Assembly (NCBI RefSeq): GCF_900114215.1
Contig: NZ_FOSG01000005.1
Coordinates: 1 to 64,000, forward strand
DNA length: 64,000 nt
Reading direction: 5' to 3'
Source of the DNA: Streptomyces mangrovi
GTDB lineage: Bacteria; Actinomycetota; Actinomycetes; Streptomycetales; Streptomycetaceae
The notes beneath the pieces were generated by a model. That model was not told the DNA's origin. It worked only from the letters and a program-made list of their open reading frames with translations, and did no database searches. This document shows positions 1 through 8,057 of this stretch, in pieces; positions within the stretch are counted from its first letter, which is position 1, and every line of letters starts with the position of its first letter. The position numbers were made by a program, and so were the translations under genes.

Positions 1-1
1 G

Positions 2-199
2 ATCATCCTGGACGCCGTGGGGGCGCGGGACGCGCCGACGCCGAAGCGACTCTCGGTGGTCCGCGTCATCGCGCATACCTGGCATTCGGCACTGATCGGA
101 TGGCTTTCCGGACGTGTTTCGATCGAACAGGTCCAAGAAGACATCGAAACGGTTTGCATATTGATCACCGCGGAAACGATCAGCGAAGTGCGCCGGTAG
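2..199 (+). CDS. C-terminal end of a TetR-family-like transcriptional regulator (partial)
   Basis: The frame is open from the first complete codon of the window to a TAG at 197-199, so the gene begins upstream of the window. The visible 65 residues end with HTWHSALIGWLSGR followed by an acidic, hydrophobic helix. This resembles the last ligand-domain helices of TetR regulators, where a W-x-x-x-L-x-x-W pattern is common. The DNA-binding domain is outside the window, so the family call rests on the tail alone. It lies upstream of ramR in the same direction, with about 157 bp between them. Confidence 0.55.
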   Translation: MILDAVGARDAPTPKRLSVVRVIAHTWHSALIGWLSGRVSIEQVQEDIETVCILITAETISEVRR

Positions 200-356
200 C
201 TCGAACCGGCGGTTCGCGCGCCCCCTATCCGCCTCCAGCGCCCCCGCCTACTTACCGGTACTGGCCGAAACTCTGCGTTAACCAGTGCCATTTGTAGGTA
301 TCTGTTGACGGGTGTTCGACAACCGTCCCCCTATCAGGGCACTGGAGGATCCGAAC

Positions 357-962
357 GTGATTCAGGTATTGCTGGTGCACCATTTCGGCCTGCTGCGATC
401 CGGCCTGGCAGCATTGCTCAACGATGCACCCGACCTGGAGGTGCGCGACGTCCCCTGGTCCAGCGATCCCGGCCGGCTCCGGGTCCTGCGGGCGGACGTC
501 TGCGTCGTGGACATGGACGGCCCCGGAGCCCCGGACACGGCCGGTATGACGGAACTGTGTCGGCATATGACATCGGCAAAATGCGGACTATTGGTTCTGG
601 CCACTCCCGGACGGCCCGGCGCGCTGCGCCGCGCCTATGACGCGCAGGCCCTGGGATTCGTCAACAAGGACGCCACCCCGCAGAAGTTGCTCGAAGGGAT
701 CCGGAACGTCGCCGCGGGGAAGAGATACGTGGACGAGTCCCTCGCCCACGATCTGCTGCGCGCCGCGGACATGCCCCTGACGGCGAGGGAACTGAGCGTT
801 CTGTCGCTGGCCGCCAGGGGCGCGACGGTGTCCGAGATAGCCGGGCGGCTGCACCTCTCGCACGGCACCATACGCAACTACATGTCGGCGATCACCCGTA
901 AGACCGGGGCGCGCAACAGGATCGACGCCATACGCATATCGCAGGGCGCCGGCTGGGTGTAG
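357..962 (+). CDS. ramR: RamR/AmfR-like atypical response regulator (LuxR/NarL type)
   Basis: Probable activator of the neighbouring SapB-type lanthipeptide operon. The protein has about 201 residues: an N-terminal receiver-like domain (about 1-115) and a C-terminal LuxR helix-turn-helix (about 140-201; LTARELSVLSLAARGATVSEIA, then GTIRNYMSAITRKTGA). GTG 357 was chosen because GGAGG sits 8 bp upstream; an earlier in-frame start would only add a non-conserved leader. The receiver is unusual. The acidic pair that normally holds the metal ion (VDDH) is replaced by VHHF at residues 7-10, although an Asp in VVDMD and a Lys in FVNKD remain. RamR proteins are known to act without classical phosphorylation, which fits. 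The gene converges on ramB with a strong hairpin between them. Confidence 0.85.
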   Translation: MIQVLLVHHFGLLRSGLAALLNDAPDLEVRDVPWSSDPGRLRVLRADVCVVDMDGPGAPDTAGMTELCRHMTSAKCGLLVLATPGRPGALRRAYDAQALGFVNKDATPQKLLEGIRNVAAGKRYVDESLAHDLLRAADMPLTARELSVLSLAARGATVSEIAGRLHLSHGTIRNYMSAITRKTGARNRIDAIRISQGAGWV

Positions 963-993
963 GCGCCGGCGGAGCGAGGGCCCGACCGGACCG

Positions 994-1045
994 CCGTCCG
1001 GCCGGGCGCACATGTGCGCGGGCACGCGTGCGCCCGGCCGGACGG
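994..1045. terminator. Bidirectional terminator between ramR and ramB
   Basis: A perfect 18-bp inverted repeat, arms 994-1011 and 1028-1045, with a 16-nt loop. It lies between the convergent ramR and ramB stop codons and probably ends transcription from both sides. No U-tract follows, as is usual for Streptomyces hairpin terminators. Confidence 0.8.
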
Positions 1046-1102
1046 GGCCTCGGGCACGGGGCTCGGGCGCGGGCCTCGGGTACGGGCCTCGGGTACGGGG
1101 CC

Positions 1103-3016
1103 TCAGGCCGGGGTGCTCTCCCGGCCCGGCCGGGCGGCGGGCCGGGTGTCGCGGCCGGTGTGCCAGCGCCCCACCAGATCGCGGTACAGCGGTGAGCGCT
1201 CCAGCAGTTCGCGGTGGCTTCCGGCGGTGGCGCGGGCGCCGTCCATCACCAGTACCCGGTCGGCCCGGTGCGCCGAGCTGATCCGGTGGGCGATCACCAC
1301 CAGCGTGCCGGGCCGGTCCGCGAACGCCCGCTCGGCGCGCTCCTCCGCCTCCGGGTCCAGATGGCAGGTGGCCTCGTCCAGCAGCACCAGGGGCGCGGGC
1401 GACAGATGGGCCCGGCCCAGCGCGATGAGCTGCCGCTCCCCCTGGGAGAGGGCGGCCGGGTCGACCACCGCGTCCAGCCCGCCCAGTTCGGCGGCCAGCG
1501 GGCCGAGCCCGACCGCCGCCACCGAGGCGGCCACCCTCTCCTCCGGGCCGCTCTCCGGCGGGCCGCCGGGCAGACCGTCCGGGCACAGGTAGAGCAGGTT
1601 CTCGCGCAGGGTGCCGGTGAACACATACGCCTGCTGCGGGATCAGCACACGCCGCCGCGCCGACTCGCCGGCGTCCCTCCCGGCGGCAGGGGGCGGGGCG
1701 CCGTCCACCAGCACCTCGCCCCGGCCGGGGGTGAGCAGGCCCGCCACCAGAGCGGCGAGGGTGGACTTGCCGATGCCGCTGGGACCCACGACGACCAGAT
1801 GCTCGCCGGGCTCGACGGTGAGGTCCACCTCGCGCAGCACCGGCTGGGCGCCGGGGCCGTAGGCGAAGGTCACCGAGCGCAGCTCCACCCGGGAGCCCGC
1901 CGCGGGCCGGGCGGAGGCGGGGGCAGAGGCGGCGGGCACGGGCGCGGGGGTCGGCTTCGCGGCGTCCGGCGCGCCCTCCCGCCGCGGGTCCGCGCCGACG
2001 AGCCGGTCCAGGATCACCAGCAGCCGGGTGCCGGCCGCCCCCAGGGCGCTCATCAGGGTCCGCAGAGCGGGCAGCAGCGACTGGGTCAGATAGGTCAGCG
2101 CGCCCAGCAGCGCACCCGCCGTGAGCCCCCGGTCCAGCAGCCACGGGGTGGCCAGCAGCAGCAGCACGACGGGCAGATGCCCGGCCACCCCCAGCGCCAC
2201 GGTGCGCGCGGCGGCCCACCGGGCAAGCGAACGGGCCGCCCTCACCTCGGTGGCCACCAGTGCGTCCGCCTCACCGGCGGTGCGCCGCTCGGCGCCGCAC
2301 GCCACGACGTCCCGCAGCCCGGCCGCGACGGCTCCGTAGCGCGTGGAGAGGGCCTCGTCCGCGTCCAGGAAGTCCCGCTGGCGCGCCGCCATCGGCACCA
2401 GCGTGGCCGTGAAGAGCAGCAGTCCCAGCACCAGGGGCGGCAGTACCACCAGAAGCAGCAGGGGGTGCAGGGAGGCCAGCCCGGCCAGCGCCCCGGCCGC
2501 GGTGAAGACGAAGGAGCGCAGCACCAGCACCAGCCCGGCGAAGCTGTCCCGGGCCAGCTCGGTCTGGTGGGTGAGGCGGGAGACGGAGGAACTGTCCGTC
2601 CGGGCCGGTTCGGCCACCGCCCCGTGCAGGGCGCGGGTCACCACGTGGCGCAGCAGCCCGTCGCGCAGCGGCTCCACGAGGTCGGCCAGCCCGCGGAAGA
2701 CCCCCCGCACCGCCAGGCCGCCGGCGACGGTCGCCACGGCGGCCACCGCCAGCCAGGCCAGCCCCGTCCCGGTGCTCCCGGCCAGGAAGCCGCGGTCCAG
2801 TGCCTGGGCCACGCCGTAGCCGACCAGGAAGGTCTGCGCGGACTCCAGCAGCGACCAGCCGCCGAGCCGGACCAGGACGCGCCGGCGGCGGCGCAGGAAG
2901 CGCGCGGCGCGCGGCAGGAGGCGGCGGGCCGGGCCCGGGGCGGTACGGTTCACCGGGTTCACCGGGTTCACCGGGTTCACCGGGTCCACCGGGTCCACCG
3001 GGTCCACCGGGTTCAC
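1103..3016 (-). CDS. ramB: ABC transporter, fused permease-ATPase, SapB export (RamB-like)
   Basis: Second half-transporter of the lanthipeptide cluster, presumed to pair with RamA to export or process the SapB-type peptide at the membrane. The 637 residues start with an N/D-P-V tripeptide repeat (residues 1-24). A six-helix ABC exporter membrane domain follows (about 45-330), then an ATPase domain with Walker A GPSGIGKST, Q-loop IPQQAY, signature LSQGERQ, Walker B LVLLDEATCHLD and H-loop IAHR. The GTG start overlaps the ramA stop (GTGA), so the two genes should be translationally coupled. The start region is the 9-bp tandem repeat listed separately. Membrane-domain similarity to RamA is only general. 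The catalytic motifs look intact. Confidence 0.87.
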   Translation of the reverse strand: MNPVDPVDPVDPVNPVNPVNPVNRTAPGPARRLLPRAARFLRRRRRVLVRLGGWSLLESAQTFLVGYGVAQALDRGFLAGSTGTGLAWLAVAAVATVAGGLAVRGVFRGLADLVEPLRDGLLRHVVTRALHGAVAEPARTDSSSVSRLTHQTELARDSFAGLVLVLRSFVFTAAGALAGLASLHPLLLLVVLPPLVLGLLLFTATLVPMAARQRDFLDADEALSTRYGAVAAGLRDVVACGAERRTAGEADALVATEVRAARSLARWAAARTVALGVAGHLPVVLLLLATPWLLDRGLTAGALLGALTYLTQSLLPALRTLMSALGAAGTRLLVILDRLVGADPRREGAPDAAKPTPAPVPAASAPASARPAAGSRVELRSVTFAYGPGAQPVLREVDLTVEPGEHLVVVGPSGIGKSTLAALVAGLLTPGRGEVLVDGAPPPAAGRDAGESARRRVLIPQQAYVFTGTLRENLLYLCPDGLPGGPPESGPEERVAASVAAVGLGPLAAELGGLDAVVDPAALSQGERQLIALGRAHLSPAPLVLLDEATCHLDPEAEERAERAFADRPGTLVVIAHRISSAHRADRVLVMDGARATAGSHRELLERSPLYRDLVGRWHTGRDTRPAARPGRESTPA

Positions 3017-3019
3017 CGC
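2948..3019 (-). repeat. Eight-copy 9-bp in-frame tandem repeat at the ramA/ramB junction
   Basis: Eight near-identical 9-bp units (gttcaccgg / gtccaccgg on the plus strand) run from 2948 to 3019. Read on the minus strand each unit encodes N-P-V or D-P-V at the RamB N-terminus, and each offers a GTG codon. The unit closest to ramA also supplies the ramA TGA stop. Because 9 is a multiple of 3, gain or loss of units would lengthen or shorten RamB without shifting its frame. Confidence 0.95.
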
Positions 3020-4845
3020 CTCTCCTCCGCCGCGGCGCGGGCCTCCGGGACCCGCGGCTCCTCCCGGTCCTCCGGGTCGCCCCCGGCCGCGAACACCGCC
3101 CGGTAGTCCGGCAGTTCCCACAGCGCCTCGTGCGGCCCGACCGCCCGCACCCGGCCGTCCTCCAGCCAGGCCACCAGATCCGCACGGGCCGCGGAGGAGA
3201 CGCGGTGCGCGATCAGCAGCCGGGTGCCGGCCCGCACCCGGCCCGTCAGCGCCCGGCTCACCTGGAGTTCGGTGACGCTGTCCAGGCTGGAGGTGGCGTC
3301 GTCCAGCACCAGCAGCCGTCCCGCGTGGGCGAAGGCCCGGGCCAGGCCCAGGCGCTGGAACTCGCCGCCGGACAGCGGCGCGTCCGCCAGCCCGGTGCCG
3401 TACCCGGCGGGCAGGCGGCGGACGAAGGCGTCCGCGCTGGCCGCCCGCGCGGCGTCCTCGACGGCGGCGGGGCCCGGATCGTGGGAGCCGAAGGCGACCG
3501 CCTCGCCGACGGTGCGCCCGAACAGGGCCGGCCGCTCGAAGGCGTAGCCGACCTCGCGGCGCAGTTCGGCGGGGCCGAGCCCGTCCAGCGGGACGCCGTC
3601 GAGCAGCACCCGCCCCTCGTCGGGGTCGGCCAGGCGCCCGGCGAGCGCGGCGAGGGTGGACTTGCCCGAACCGGACCGCCCCACCACGGCCATCGTGGTG
3701 CCGCCCGGCACCACCAGATCGACGTCGCGCAGCACCTCGCGTCCGCCGCGCACGGCGGTGACGCCGCGCAGCTCCAGCCGTCCGGTGCCGTCCGGCGGCA
3801 GCGCGCGGCGGCCGTACGCGACCGGGGGCACGGCCAGCAGTTCGCCCACCCGGCGGGCCGCGGCGCGGCTGCGCACCAGGGCGCCGAGCCGGCCGGTGAC
3901 GGCGCCGACCCCGGCGGCCAGGGCCGCGTAGCGGGAGGCGGCCAGCAGTTCGCCGACGCTCAGCTCCCCGGCCGCCAGCCGCACCCCGCCCACCGCCAGG
4001 ACGGCGATCGTCAGCAGGGGGACCAGGACGCCGCCGCCGACCATGGCCTGCCCGTACACCTGCCACATCCGCCGCCCCTGGGCGGCCAGTTCGGGCAGCG
4101 GGGCCAGGATGCGGGCGCGTTCGCGGTCGGCGGTGCCCGCGGCGGCGAGGGTACGGGCGCCGGCGAGCGCCTCGACCAGGCGCGCGGCGATCTCGCCCTG
4201 GACGCGCTGGTAGCGCGAGACGCTGTCGGAGGAGCCGCGGGCGAAGGCGCGCAGCAGCAGCACCAGCAGGGGGACCCCGGCGCAGAAGGCGGCGGCGAGC
4301 CAGGGGTCCACCAGCACCAGCGCCGCCAGGGCGCCGAGCGGGGTGATGAGCGAGGAGACGGTGGTGGCGGCGGCGGCGGGGGCCCCGCCGGCCTCGGCCG
4401 CGTTGCCCGACAGCCGGGTCACCAGGTCGCCGTGGTCGAAGCGGGCCGCCCGCCGGGGGCCCACGGCCAGCAGGTGCTCCAGTCCGCGGCGGCGCAGCCA
4501 GGCGGTGGAGCGGGCGTCGGTGGTGCCGGTGAGATGGGCGCTCACCGCGTCCAGCAGCACCTCGGCCGCGACCAGCAGCGCGCACAGCGCCGTCCAGCGG
4601 GCGGCCTCCCCGGCGCCGTTCAGCGCCAGGTCGAGGGTGTGCCCGAGCGCGGCGGGCAGGGCGATGGTCGCGGCGGCGGACGCGGTGGCGAGCAGGCAGA
4701 TCGCCGTGGCGCGCCCGGCGCTGTGGCGGATCGCGGCCGTCAGGACGCGGCCGGCCTCGGTGCCGGTGGCGGCCGTACCGGCCCTACCGGCCTTGTCGGC
4801 GGCGGGATCGGCGGCGGCGGGATCGGCGGCGGGCTGGGGCGCCAT
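3013..4845 (-). CDS. ramA: ABC transporter, fused permease-ATPase, SapB export (RamA-like)
   Basis: First half-transporter of the SapB-type cluster, probably working with RamB as a heterodimer in the cytoplasmic membrane. The 610 residues comprise an Ala-rich N-terminus, an ABC exporter membrane domain (about 35-320), then an ATPase domain with Walker A GRSGSGKST, signature LSGGEFQR, Walker B LLVLDDATSSLD and H-loop IAHR. Walker B carries D-D in place of the usual D-E catalytic pair. This suggests RamA may hold the weaker ATPase site of an asymmetric heterodimer, while RamB keeps D-E. It is separated from ramS by about 159 bp with a strong hairpin, so transporter transcripts may be fewer than ramCS transcripts. 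The stop overlaps the ramB start. Confidence 0.87.
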   Translation of the reverse strand: MAPQPAADPAAADPAADKAGRAGTAATGTEAGRVLTAAIRHSAGRATAICLLATASAAATIALPAALGHTLDLALNGAGEAARWTALCALLVAAEVLLDAVSAHLTGTTDARSTAWLRRRGLEHLLAVGPRRAARFDHGDLVTRLSGNAAEAGGAPAAAATTVSSLITPLGALAALVLVDPWLAAAFCAGVPLLVLLLRAFARGSSDSVSRYQRVQGEIAARLVEALAGARTLAAAGTADRERARILAPLPELAAQGRRMWQVYGQAMVGGGVLVPLLTIAVLAVGGVRLAAGELSVGELLAASRYAALAAGVGAVTGRLGALVRSRAAARRVGELLAVPPVAYGRRALPPDGTGRLELRGVTAVRGGREVLRDVDLVVPGGTTMAVVGRSGSGKSTLAALAGRLADPDEGRVLLDGVPLDGLGPAELRREVGYAFERPALFGRTVGEAVAFGSHDPGPAAVEDAARAASADAFVRRLPAGYGTGLADAPLSGGEFQRLGLARAFAHAGRLLVLDDATSSLDSVTELQVSRALTGRVRAGTRLLIAHRVSSAARADLVAWLEDGRVRAVGPHEALWELPDYRAVFAAGGDPEDREEPRVPEARAAAEERR

Positions 4846-4923
4846 GGGCGGTGGGCTCCTCGCGTCCGTGGGCGGCGCGGCAAGGGTACGCGCGGGGCGG
4901 CCGGGGTAGACCTGGGATACGGG

Positions 4924-4962
4924 GACGCGGTCCCGGGCGCTGTGACCGCCCGGGACCGCGTC
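4924..4962 (-). terminator. Attenuating hairpin between ramS and ramA
   Basis: A perfect 16-bp inverted repeat, arms 4924-4939 and 4947-4962, with a 7-nt loop. It lies 42 bp after the ramS stop and upstream of ramA on the same strand. Its place suggests partial termination that favours the precursor-peptide transcript over the transporter genes, a common arrangement in lanthipeptide operons. Read-through is inferred because no separate promoter was recognised for ramA. Confidence 0.7.
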
Positions 4963-5004
4963 GACCGTTTCACCACCGCGAGGTCAGACCCCGCGGCGCC
5001 GGGG

Positions 5005-5130
5005 TCAGCGGCAGGTGGTGACGCTCAGGGAGCTGTCACCGCACAGCAGCAGGCTGGCCTCGGAGCCACCGCCGGCGACGGTGCCCTTGTCCTCGGAGGT
5101 CTCCAGGGTCTGCAGGTCGAGAAGCGTCAT
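5005..5130 (-). CDS. ramS: SapB precursor peptide (RamS/AmfS-like class III lanthipeptide)
   Basis: A 41-residue prepeptide for the surfactant morphogen that lets aerial hyphae break the water surface. The leader begins MTLLDLQTLE, matching the conserved hydrophobic LLDLQ box recognised by class III synthetases. The core after the GG-S stretch contains SLLLC and SSLSVTTC, giving two Ser...Cys ring-forming segments. From memory of S. coelicolor RamS, the core is nearly the same, with Val for Ile and Arg for Asn at the C-terminus. The ATG overlaps the ramC stop (ATGA), and a GAAAGGAAC ribosome site lies inside the end of ramC. A hairpin follows the gene. Confidence 0.95.
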   Translation of the reverse strand: MTLLDLQTLETSEDKGTVAGGGSEASLLLCGDSSLSVTTCR

Positions 5131-7823
5131 TTCTCTGTTCCTTTCGTTTCCGTGGGGACGGGATTTTCCGGTACGGCCTCCCTGACGAGAGACCGGCTCT
5201 GGGGCCGCCTCGGGGGCGGCGGGAGGAAGGGCAGGTGCACGGGGGTCTCGTGCAGCGCGCTGCCCAGGGCGAGCAGACAGCCGGCCGTGCCGGTGGCGAT
5301 GTCCATCGACAGGCGCATCATCTGCTCGCCGGGGAAGGCCAGCAGGCCCTGGTACGGGACGGCGGCCCGGGTCAGCGAGGCGATCTGGCGGCGCAGGTCG
5401 GCCTCGTGGGAGCCGGGGTCGCCGACGGTGGTGCGGCTCAGGTGCAGGATCATCCCGGCCGTGCCCCGGAACAGGGCGGGCTGGGCGTAGAACCTGGAGC
5501 GGGCGGCCCTGAGGATGTCGTGCCGCGCCCGCTCGAACCGCTCGTCGTCGCGGTGGGCGGCGTAGTCGTCCAGCACCATCCCGATGCCGATACTGCCCTC
5601 GCCCAGGTAGGGCATGGTGCGCCAGCCCTCGTCCACCTGGAGGGCGCCGCCGGCGCTCGTCACGCAGTGGTCGAGGTCGCGCCGCAGGGCGTCGGCGGCG
5701 AGGTCGAGCAGTCCGGGCTCGCCGGTGCGCTCGTACAGCCGCAGGAAGAGCAGGGCCTGGCCGGCCGAGCCGTACAGCAGTCCGGCCCGGGGTCCGCGTC
5801 CGGCCTCGCGTCCGCCCTTGTCGGCGACGAGGCGGGCGCAGCGCAGCGCCGCTTCGTGCAGGGCGCTCTCTCCGGTGGAGGCGGCCAGACAGTCCAGCGC
5901 CAGGCCGATGCCGGACAGCCCGCCGTGCAGGTCGGGCGCCAGATCGTCCCAGGGCTGTTCCACGACCGTCCCGGCCAGTTCCAGGGCCCGGTCGGTGTGG
6001 CCGAAGCGCTCCAGGGTCCAGGCGATGCCGGACAGTCCGTCGTAGAAGCCCACAGAGGTGCCGGAGGCGGGTTCCTTGGTCCTGCGCAGCAGCCAGTCCT
6101 CGGCGTCCGGGCACCTCTCGGCGCCGGTCTCGGCCAGGGCGTGGAGCACGCCGGCCGCGCCGTTGGCGAAGGAGGCGCCGCCGCCGGCGGCGAACTGGGC
6201 TATGTCGCCGGGGAAGAAGCGGTCCTCGCGTTCGGGGGTGGCCGAGGCGAGTATCGCCCGCACCATCGAGTCGCGGCTGCGCGGCCAGTCGGCGGGGTGG
6301 ACGGGCAGGTAGCCCCGCCCGGGCGCGCCCGTCGCGGCGCCCGCCGTCCCCTCCTGGGCCGTGCCGCCCGGCCCGCGCCCGGCGCCGTCCGGCTCCGGGG
6401 GCTCCCAGCCGCGGAGGATCTCCGCCACGGCCTCGTCCAGGAACTCGCGCGGTACGGGGAACTCCTCGGCCACCAGCTCGGCCAGGTGCGCCGCCTTGCC
6501 CCGGTCGATCGCCAGCAGACTGGTCTGCGGCAGGAAGAGCGCGATGCGCAGGCAGGCCAGGGCGTAGCGGTCGACGTCGAACCCCCTGCGGTCGGCGGGG
6601 GCGATGAAGCCGGGGTTGGCGATGACCTGCCGGCGGCCCTCGTCGATGTGGGCGGCGGCCTCGAAGTCCAGCAGCGTCACCGACCGCTCGTCCTCGGAGA
6701 CCATGATGTTGAACAGGTGCAGGTCGTTGAAGACGACGCCGCGGGCGTGGACGGCCTCGACGGCCTCCTCCACCAGCCGGTGGACGCGCAGGGCCCACTC
6801 GGTGTACCCGGCGATCGCCTCCGGGCCGGGGTCCGCCTCGATCAGCGGGTGGCGCAGGGCGAAGAAGCTGTTGAGCGGCCGGCCGTCGACGTACTCCAGC
6901 ACCAGGAACCAGTGGTCGCCGAGCTGGAACCAGTCGCGCACCTCGGGGGTCTGGGGCAGGCCCGACAGCCTCTCCAGCGCCTCCTTCTCACGGCGCAGGC
7001 GGGTCACGGCGTCGGCTCCGTCGGCGGCGAGGCCGGCGTGGGGGCGGCCCTCCTTGAGGACGACCTTCTCGCCGGTGCGGGTGTCGGTGCCGACGTACAC
7101 GCCTCCGCCGTTGGAGAAGTGCAGTGCCTTCTCGATGCGGTAGGGGATGTCGGCGACCTTCGCCGCGCCGCGGGCCTCCAGGTGGGGGCGCAGGAAGTCG
7201 GGGAGGGTGATCCAGTCGGGCACGTGGAAGGCCGGGTCCCTGCGGTCGGGCACCAGGCGGCCCTCGGCGTCCTCGACGGCGGGACGCAGCTCGCCGTCCT
7301 CGTAGCAGTGCCGCTCGGTGAAGCTGCCCCAGCGCACGTACACCGGGCCGTTCCCCCAGCGCAGGTCGCTGAGGATGTACGGGCCGCTCTCGCCGGCCAG
7401 CAGCGCGTCGAGGTCCTCGGCGATGGTGCGGCACCGCTCTTCGCCGGCCGGGTAGACGGTGACGAACTTGCCGCTGGCGCCGCGGTCGGCGTACTTGGCG
7501 TTGCGGTTGTGCAGCAGGTAGCGGCTGGGCATGAACTTGAAGGCCACGCCCCGGGACACGCAGTAGTCCCAGACCTTCTCCAGGATCCGCTCGGCGTTGT
7601 CCAGGCAGGCCGAGACGTGGATCTTCCAGCCCTGGGCGGGGAGTTCGGCGTCCAGCGGGCGCAGGGCCAGCCAGTCGCCGGAGCGGTGGCGCTGCCAGCC
7701 GTCGGGGGCCGGGCGGCGGGCGGCCTCGTAGGTGCCGGCCCGTCCGGTCTCGTCCGAGAGGCGGTGGGGGGCGTCGTAGAAGTGGCGGTCCGCGTCGCAG
7801 AAGACGGCGTAGCCCTTGCTCAT
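5127..7823 (-). CDS. ramC: Class III lanthipeptide synthetase (RamC/LanKC)
   Basis: Modifies RamS by phosphorylating Ser, eliminating phosphate and forming thioether rings. The 898 residues comprise an N-terminal lyase-like region (about 1-215), a Ser/Thr-kinase-like domain (about 225-490) and a C-terminal LanC-like cyclase (about 540-898). In the kinase domain the Lys is in VVLKEG, the catalytic loop reads FNDLHLFNIM and the metal-binding motif is LDFEAA. The cyclase lacks the Cys/Cys-His zinc ligands of true LanC enzymes, as expected for class III. ATG 7823 was chosen over an upstream start because AAGGGGGAA precedes it and homologues begin MSKGYAVFC. Length fits the family (about 900-930). 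The gene is coupled to ramS by an ATGA overlap. Confidence 0.93.
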   Translation of the reverse strand: MSKGYAVFCDADRHFYDAPHRLSDETGRAGTYEAARRPAPDGWQRHRSGDWLALRPLDAELPAQGWKIHVSACLDNAERILEKVWDYCVSRGVAFKFMPSRYLLHNRNAKYADRGASGKFVTVYPAGEERCRTIAEDLDALLAGESGPYILSDLRWGNGPVYVRWGSFTERHCYEDGELRPAVEDAEGRLVPDRRDPAFHVPDWITLPDFLRPHLEARGAAKVADIPYRIEKALHFSNGGGVYVGTDTRTGEKVVLKEGRPHAGLAADGADAVTRLRREKEALERLSGLPQTPEVRDWFQLGDHWFLVLEYVDGRPLNSFFALRHPLIEADPGPEAIAGYTEWALRVHRLVEEAVEAVHARGVVFNDLHLFNIMVSEDERSVTLLDFEAAAHIDEGRRQVIANPGFIAPADRRGFDVDRYALACLRIALFLPQTSLLAIDRGKAAHLAELVAEEFPVPREFLDEAVAEILRGWEPPEPDGAGRGPGGTAQEGTAGAATGAPGRGYLPVHPADWPRSRDSMVRAILASATPEREDRFFPGDIAQFAAGGGASFANGAAGVLHALAETGAERCPDAEDWLLRRTKEPASGTSVGFYDGLSGIAWTLERFGHTDRALELAGTVVEQPWDDLAPDLHGGLSGIGLALDCLAASTGESALHEAALRCARLVADKGGREAGRGPRAGLLYGSAGQALLFLRLYERTGEPGLLDLAADALRRDLDHCVTSAGGALQVDEGWRTMPYLGEGSIGIGMVLDDYAAHRDDERFERARHDILRAARSRFYAQPALFRGTAGMILHLSRTTVGDPGSHEADLRRQIASLTRAAVPYQGLLAFPGEQMMRLSMDIATGTAGCLLALGSALHETPVHLPFLPPPPRRPQSRSLVREAVPENPVPTETKGTEK

Positions 7824-7923
7824 CGTTCCCCCTTCGGCCTTCTCGGTCACCGGCGGCGTCTGGGGAAGACCTTTCCATGGCGCCGAAGGGGCGGAACAGT
7901 CACAGCTGTCATGAGTCGGCTGT

Positions 7924-7945
7924 GAGGAACTCACGAGTAACTTAC
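7924..7945 (-). promoter_or_regulatory. Candidate RamR-type direct repeat upstream of ramC
   Basis: Two adjacent 11-bp units, GTAAGTTACTC and GTGAGTTCCTC on the minus strand, differ at two positions and lie about 100 bp before the ramC start. The stretch is less GC-rich than its surroundings. LuxR-type lantibiotic regulators often bind direct repeats upstream of the synthetase gene, so this is a candidate activator site. The assignment is inference. A small palindrome, acagctgt, lies between it and the gene. Confidence 0.4.
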
Positions 7946-7980
7946 GTGTCGGGAAAGGGCGTTGCGGGCGCGTGGAGAAA

Positions 7981-8018
7981 CACCGGTCCGCACCGCCGGG
8001 CGGCGGTGCGGACCGGTG
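7981..8018 (-). terminator. Terminator of the amidase gene
   Basis: A perfect 17-bp inverted repeat, arms 7981-7997 and 8002-8018, with a 4-nt loop. It lies 39 bp downstream of the amidase stop and upstream of the ramC promoter region, insulating the two. Confidence 0.8.
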
Positions 8019-8057
8019 TGACGTGGCGGGCCGGGCAGCGGTTCCCGGCGGCCCGAC

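Noticed and set aside
2948..3019. CRISPR array
   Set aside because: Units are contiguous 9-mers without spacers. No CRISPR-type repeat-spacer pattern was seen anywhere in the window.
5235..7925. Long plus-strand open frame antisense to ramC
   Set aside because: It mirrors a real coding strand in GC-rich DNA. Its translation is Gly/Ala/Val-rich without domains, whereas the minus strand encodes a complete LanKC.
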